Assembly (NCBI GenBank): GCA_002751075.1
Contig: NAOQ01000137.1
Coordinates: forward strand, 5,456 to 18,042
Source of the DNA: Ichthyophonus hoferi
Lineage: Eukaryota > Opisthokonta > Ichthyosporea > Ichthyophonida > Ichthyophonidae
Direction of reading: 5' to 3'
DNA length: 12,587 nucleotides
Part shown: in pieces, positions 8,215-12,587 of the stretch
Layout: each line of letters opens with the position of its first letter
Numbering within the stretch: the first letter of the stretch is position 1
The notes under the pieces: generated by a model
The model's database searches: none
Told to the model about the DNA's origin: nothing
What the model saw: the letters and a program-made list of their open reading frames with translations, nothing else
Program-made: the position numbers and the translations under genes

Positions 8215-8999
8215 TCCAGAAAAAATCTGCTGAGTAATCGTTTTTTATATTAAGAATTTTTCCCCAATCGGGCCGAGTCATAGCAGCTCAAATATCATTT
8301 AACACGACTTAAATTACCAAATATAGATCATGGTAATTTCGGGTCAATTAACCGTTCCAGAATAAACATTATTAGCAACGTACTTAAACCCCTTTCAATT
8401 GAAGAGCTGGCTCACCCGAGGAATTTTGCACTAATATGGTAATAACATACCATTGAAAATTGAGTTTTCCTTGGCACCTGCACTTAGTTTGCTGCAAACT
8501 ATATAGTAAATATATAATATAAAGTTTTTTTTTTAAAAAAAAGAAGGAAAATAAGGTAATATTAAAATATATTAATGTCAATGATTGTGTTCACTGAGAT
8601 GGTGATATGATTTGAAATCCTAGGAATGTATAATCACAAACAAAAATATATATATATATATTGTCCAATAAAAGACTTTGTTATGATGTATATATTCTAC
8701 CACTAACCATCTTTGATTATCGATTATTTTATTTATTAAAGAATACCTATCCAACCCTGATGCATTGAATCGGACATTTATGTTCAATCAGTTCTTGCTT
8801 CATATAACCCTATGTGGTAGTAGCTCATTCTGCTCCTTTGGATATGTTTTCAGTTTCTCTTGAGCAAGGGAAGAGTGTGATATGAGATAGATCCTCCTAT
8901 TTATTCTTATTTTTCCACTGCCTGCTATCTTTACATGCAATTCCTTTAACTTTAACTCTCATTAGCTACTATGTAGCAATCCATTGTAATGGTTTGAAC
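8215..8999. other. AT-rich stretch without a recognisable gene
   Basis: It holds T/A homopolymer tracts (around 8525-8541), short open frames and one exon-like patch on the minus strand near 8459-8505 (TTTGCAG acceptor, donor GTATGT) that I could not connect to anything. A minus-strand frame at 8384-8581 is not convincing. Confidence 0.5.
8728..8737 (-). promoter_or_regulatory. Candidate polyadenylation signals
   Basis: Two overlapping AATAAA hexamers on the minus strand (8737-8732 and 8733-8728) lie about 265 nt beyond the possible stop codon at 9002. The hexamer is common by chance in DNA this AT-rich. Confidence 0.2.
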
Positions 9000-9001
9000 T
9001 T

Positions 9002-9688
9002 TCAGGAAACGCTAATATTTTTTCTCTTAAGCAGGAATTCCATCTCCTTCAGACAGCCGGCTCCAACCTCAACAGAAAAAGTTTGGCATTTTCTAAGTTT
9101 GTGCGCTTAAAAAAACGTTAAATTGTCGTCGTTAAAGATATGTCTGACTCAAACACAATACCATATTCTGACTTCAACCTTTAACTTACCTCATTTTTGA
9201 CTAAGTCTTTGCAATGGTTATTGATGATATAGAGTAACTGGTCCTTCATTCTAAAAAAAAATGCAATAGATAATCAAAGTTTTCCAAAAAAAAAATATGA
9301 CACGAACTGTTACCAGGTATATGCAACGAGACCTTGGTGACTTGGCTCATATTTAAGTGTAATAGTTACACAAAAACTTACCTGTCAATAAGGAATCTGG
9401 TATGTATGTATTAAAACAGTAATATTTAATTAATTTAGATACTCCTTTATATAGTTAAAATCATTTAATCTTATTGGCAATTATTATTTTATGAAGTCTG
9501 AAAGAATAGCTAGTGTAATCTAAACCTGCCAATCAGAAAATATATCAATCTCATATTGGTGCTAAGTGCCAATCCAAGATGATCAATCAAGATTGAATCA
9601 GCTAATGGCAGAGGTTCCACAGATACATAATGAAACATTTCAGATCATATGTTTTCAGTTCAGATAGCTCATTGTCTAAGTATTCTGC
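9002..9688 (-). CDS. Possible 3' part of a second spliced gene, function unknown
   Basis: I do not recognise this protein. Four short segments join in phase on the minus strand: 9688-9627 (AEYLDNELSELKTYDLKCFI), 9396-9382 (15 nt), 9250-9190 (MKDQLLYIINNHCKDLVKNE) and 9067-9002 (VGAGCLKEMEFLLKRKNISV, then S and TGA). The donors are GTATCT, GTAAGT and GTAAGT. The acceptor of 9250-9190 follows nine T's. The introns are 230, 131 and 122 nt. Against it: some acceptors were chosen to fit, the 15-nt exon is suspicious, another frame just upstream is also open, and I could not extend the chain convincingly beyond 9688. AATAAA signals lie 265 nt after the stop. It may be a real gene end, a decayed gene or chance. 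Confidence 0.3.
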
Positions 9689-10785
9689 CTAAAACAGGTT
9701 CAGTAGCTTTTACCAGTGACTCTAGAGTCTTGCAACCAACCACTAGGAGGAGTTAAAACAGTCTATATTTGGGTTGAAGTAACTTGGTGCCTGCAACAGC
9801 ACACCCTGCAAAGAATGGCAACATAATCATTTCTATATATCGCATGACAGTAGATCCTCTGCAAGATTCCTTGGAAATCTCACTGGGCCATCAGCCAACA
9901 ACTGGCTGCCCAACTAATTTTTCTCTCCTAGTCTTACCAACTTCATGGGCCTAGTCCTCAACTTCTACTGACTTGTTTAATAATAATAATAGGTATTAGC
10001 ATATCTGTATTCCGTGTATGCAAAGGAACACGTTGAAAATACCTCTGAACTCAGTGTTCATTCAATTCTAAATGGATATAGGTTGCGGACAATCCAGTCT
10101 CTACGTATTTCTAACAATAATCATATCATATAAGATGCCTGAGTACATTGTTGCACTCATCTTTACCAAGCTTGTACTTTTGGATCATTATATAGGAAAG
10201 TCTTCGTTAGATCTATATCTACAGTAGTAATTGCTAAGATTAAATGACTATAACTATATATAGAAATCTCTCAGTTGATTAAGCAATTCTTTTTATTGAC
10301 CTTCACTATCTAAAACATAAAACACACAGGAATGTCACTACCTATCTGATCATTTAATTCATTTGATCTTTTCTTCCATGTCTAAACAATATTTGCTTAT
10401 TAGTTTTCCATAGGAAGGGAAATTTGATGTGGTCCTTTATCTTTAAAATTACATCCTTAACGAGGAGAGGGCTCCAGCTTTGCACCAGCAAGGCTTCTCA
10501 CTTAACATGTTTTTCTCACCTGTACATCAACTGGCCACGTGTTTTAGTCATGCCGGATTAAATAACAACTGTCTTCATCTCTACTTTTCCTGTAATAAGT
10601 AACTTCATGTATAGCAGAATTTATACTACACCTTTGCGTCTTACCACTAAAGGCGGGTATCAATATCTAAATATATAGAGAACATTACATATTGAAAGTG
10701 CAATCTCCTAGAGTAGCATTAAATCGCCAGAGACCCAAAGTACGCAGATGGGTCCTTGAACTTCGGAATTGTTTTTTTATTACGC

Positions 10786-11142
10786 TTAATTTTCCTGAAA
10801 AGTCTTATAGGAAGATGTGGTAAGGCACTTCCCTAAAATGGCATTGTCTTCACAATTACGCACTAATGCGCGAGTTGTATGAGATATTTTTTTTTTCATA
10901 TTATACATGTATTTTGAATTAGTTTTGAAAATTTTAATAAGCATTATACTTTTGCCTTGGAAAGGCTCTAGCAAAAAACCTTCTTTTCCATTCCTAAGAC
11001 TAAGCAGGATCTTAAACAGTATGCCAATAAATTTCCCTGTGTGCAAGTCCTGTGAATGAATGAATTGGAAAATAAATATTTGGTATGTATGTACAACTTC
11101 AATAACGCTGGGTGTTCGGAGAAGATTGGGATCAACTGGCAT
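10786..11142 (-). CDS. Unassigned open frame, 118 codons
   Basis: The longest open frame in the right half, starting MPVDPNLLRTPSVIEV and ending in TFQEN. The first 75 or so codons look more coding-like than the Lys-rich tail. A 45-nt, phase-0 segment at 11094-11050 has intron-like ends (GTACAT and TTCACAG after a pyrimidine tract) and could be spliced out without changing frame. I recognise no domain. By my estimate of stop frequency at this base composition, an open frame this long is only mildly unusual in the window. Confidence 0.22.
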   Translation of the reverse strand: MPVDPNLLRTPSVIEVVHTYQIFIFQFIHSQDLHTGKFIGILFKILLSLRNGKEGFLLEPFQGKSIMLIKIFKTNSKYMYNMKKKISHTTRALVRNCEDNAILGKCLTTSSYKTFQEN

Positions 11143-11191
11143 ATATAATTTGTAAAAGAATCAATACATTTGGTTAAACTATCATTGCGTT

Positions 11192-11209
11192 CTTTTTTTG
11201 CAAAAAAAG
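11192..11209. repeat. 18-bp perfect palindrome of T and A tracts
   Basis: CTTTTTTTGCAAAAAAAG is its own reverse complement. It could form a small cruciform or hairpin; no function is visible. Confidence 0.5.
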
Positions 11210-12204
11210 TTACAACTATGGTTTGAATAAACTATTAAACTATGTAATAATAAATTTATACCATTTTCCATGTATTGTTTATTTGGTAGAAAATTAAAAT
11301 GATTATTTTGTTATCTACAAAGTACAATAAAAGAAAAAATCATTTTTGTTGGTTTATATTTTACTTCCTTATGATTCAAAGCTATAATGAGTATTGCAGT
11401 AATGTTTTTTTATTATTGTTTTTATTGGGCATGTAACAGTTTGCTTCATGATGGCCACATATGTTTTTGTCTATCAAAGAACACTTGTTCTTTAAAACTT
11501 GGGATACAGTTCCCAATTTGTTTCTGCGAACTTTATGGGTAAGGCAGGCAATAGATATCCCAATGGTAATTCAAGTTAGTTTTAGAATAGGAAGAGGCGA
11601 TTGGCACCATTAAACTTCCCATTAAAAGCAATTTAGATTAATTATTCATTCATTTTTTTTAACTTACTTTTTTTTTAAAAAAAAAAAAAAAACTAGCACA
11701 ATTGGTTATTTATATAACTATTTTACTTGAGTTAGCCCTAGCATTTAGCACTTATTTTCCCTGTTAGGCGGTTACTAAATTTTAAAAAATTGTCATGGTG
11801 AGCATAAAACAATATATATTTTAGCAAATATTTGGGTAAAAAAATGGTTATGTTGGAATATGTATAGATTTAGGGAACAAGACAAAGTTGAACATAACCT
11901 TCCATAAAAATAAGTTGTTTAACTGTATTTAAATTATCCAAACTTTGGGAAGAGGAACTTTATGGTCTCCCTTTAGTCACCTTGCTCTCAAAACCAAGAG
12001 GGTAGATATTTTGAAATTTGCTAATTACTGTGTGTCATGGAGTATCTTTCTTCTTCTGAGCAAGTATTTAATACGGTAGCTATATACTTAACTAATAGAA
12101 AAACAGATAAACTTGATCTTATAAAGCAATCAATATAACTGTTTGACTTACTATTGTTATTGCATTATAATATAGGTTATTGATTTATTATCATAAGCTT
12201 GTTG

Positions 12205-12248
12205 AGTTTGCAAGATTTTCAAGGGATCTGGGTTGAATCCTGCAAACT
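12205..12248 (+). other. Hairpin upstream of the 5S sequence
   Basis: AGTTTGCA (12205-12212) pairs with TGCAAACT (12241-12248). After a single A-C mismatch, GATT (12214-12217) pairs with AATC (12236-12239). An alternative inner stem is GGAT (12224-12227) with ATCC (12237-12240), giving a tRNA minihelix-like shape around GGGTTGA. It is too short for a tRNA. The function is unknown and it may be chance. Confidence 0.3.
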
Positions 12249-12402
12249 ATAATAGGTCAATTATGCTATTAGATAGGGTTGGGATTTGCGGAGTACTCTT
12301 GTAGGTAGTACGTAAAATAAAAACAATAAAAAACAATCTAAATTAAATTTAATCTATAGTTTTAAGCAAGTATCAGTATAGTATTGTCTAAGGTTATTTT
12401 GT

Positions 12403-12521
12403 TGATATGGTCATACTTAGCAGAAAGCACCCCATCTCGTCCAATTTGGAAGGTTAAATTACTATGGGTGCGGTTAGTACTGCGGTGGCGAACCACCAGG
12501 GAAAAGCACGTGCTGTAATCT
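12403..12521 (+). rRNA. 5S rRNA, divergent
   Basis: The sequence aligns end to end with human 5S rRNA with about 65% identity by hand count, one 1-nt deletion and one 1-nt insertion. Shared blocks include GGTCATAC, CATCTCGTCC, TTGGAAG, CGGTTAGTAC and GTGCTGTA. The terminal helix can form between 12404-12411 and 12512-12520 with one bulge. The GGTGG (12484-12488) and CCACC (12493-12497) arms form helix IV around CGAA. Transcription would be by RNA polymerase III from internal A and C boxes, and T5 follows at once. It could be the functional gene of a fast-evolving lineage, a pseudogene or the head of a 5S-derived SINE. The intact 3' end and terminator favour a gene. Confidence 0.8.
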
Positions 12522-12525
12522 TTTT
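12521..12525 (+). terminator. RNA polymerase III T-run terminator of the 5S sequence
   Basis: Five T's begin directly at the 3' end of the 5S homology, the usual position of the Pol III stop. Confidence 0.6.
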
Positions 12526-12587
12526 ATGTAAAAGTGTATGCTAATTTAATAAACAATAATGTTATGTAGCGCAATGAGTTAGTGAGG

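Larger units (their letters stand above)
9700..12200. other. Unassigned AT-rich region with scattered coding-like patches
   Basis: Apart from the open frame at 10786-11142, I see only short open patches on the minus strand, in several frames, often next to plausible splice sites. Examples: 10227-10176 (IDLTKTFLYNDPKVQA, between a TACTGTAG acceptor and a GTAAAG donor) and 9872-9782, where two frames are open. They do not chain into one phase-consistent gene by hand. A GC-richer patch at 9780-9960 stands out. This could be upstream exons of the possible gene ending at 9002, or an old decayed insertion of unknown family. Confidence 0.35.

Noticed and set aside
9844-9957. Plus-strand open frame starting MTVDPLQDSLEIS
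   Set aside because: Short, with no start context, splice partner or recognisable domain. It overlaps the GC-richer patch already noted on the minus strand.
12224-12248. B-box-like GGTTGAATCC suggesting a tRNA gene
   Set aside because: No A box or cloverleaf fits in the 75 bp upstream; the paired arms are only 44 nt apart in total.
12567-12587. A-box-like start of a tRNA or tRNA-derived SINE (TAGCGCAATGAGTTAG)
   Set aside because: It is cut by the window edge, and only a weak three-pair D-stem can be drawn; not enough to call.

Overview
This is an AT-rich, intron-rich nuclear segment from a non-model eukaryote. The main content is one well-supported protein-coding gene on the minus strand, a 3-phosphoinositide-dependent protein kinase 1 (PDK1/PDPK1, AGC family). 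I assembled it by hand from 14 exons between about 7190 and 79. The exons join in phase to give 384 residues: a short N-terminal region, a complete kinase domain and the start of the linker that in this family leads to the C-terminal PH domain. The gene runs off the left edge, so the PH domain lies outside the window. From memory the kinase sequence looks closest to opisthokont, rather fungal-like PDK1 proteins. I cannot name the organism.

Layout. 1-7190: PDK1 exons (37-131 nt) separated by 13 complete introns of 228-773 nt, plus part of a further intron at the left edge. Most introns carry their own microsatellite of a different unit size. The introns and 5' flank are also rich in CCAAT/ATTGG boxes, including nine exact copies of the 8-mer ATGATTGG or its complement. 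About 7190-8050: the 5' flank of PDK1, with an ETS-like site, a possible untranslated leader exon ending in a GTAAGT donor, an opposed CCAAT pair and a long TATATG/TG microsatellite. 8053-8214: a 7-bp inverted repeat and then an array of GATTA motifs, five of them spaced exactly 11 bp apart. 8215-8999: nothing firm apart from candidate polyadenylation signals. 9002-9688: a weakly supported string of four phase-compatible short exons on the minus strand, which may be the 3' end of a second gene. 9689-12402: mostly unassigned AT-rich DNA with short coding-like patches on the minus strand in several frames (the longest open frame is 10786-11142) and an RNA-like hairpin at 12205-12248. 12403-12521: a divergent 5S rRNA sequence on the plus strand, ending directly in a T run.

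The kinase is the only function I can state with confidence. PDK1 phosphorylates the activation loop of other AGC kinases (Akt, S6K, SGK, PKC families) and reads their phosphorylated hydrophobic motif through its PIF pocket; the residues for both jobs are recognisable here. The 5S sequence would be the RNA polymerase III ribosomal gene or a relative of it. No link between the kinase and the right half is visible.
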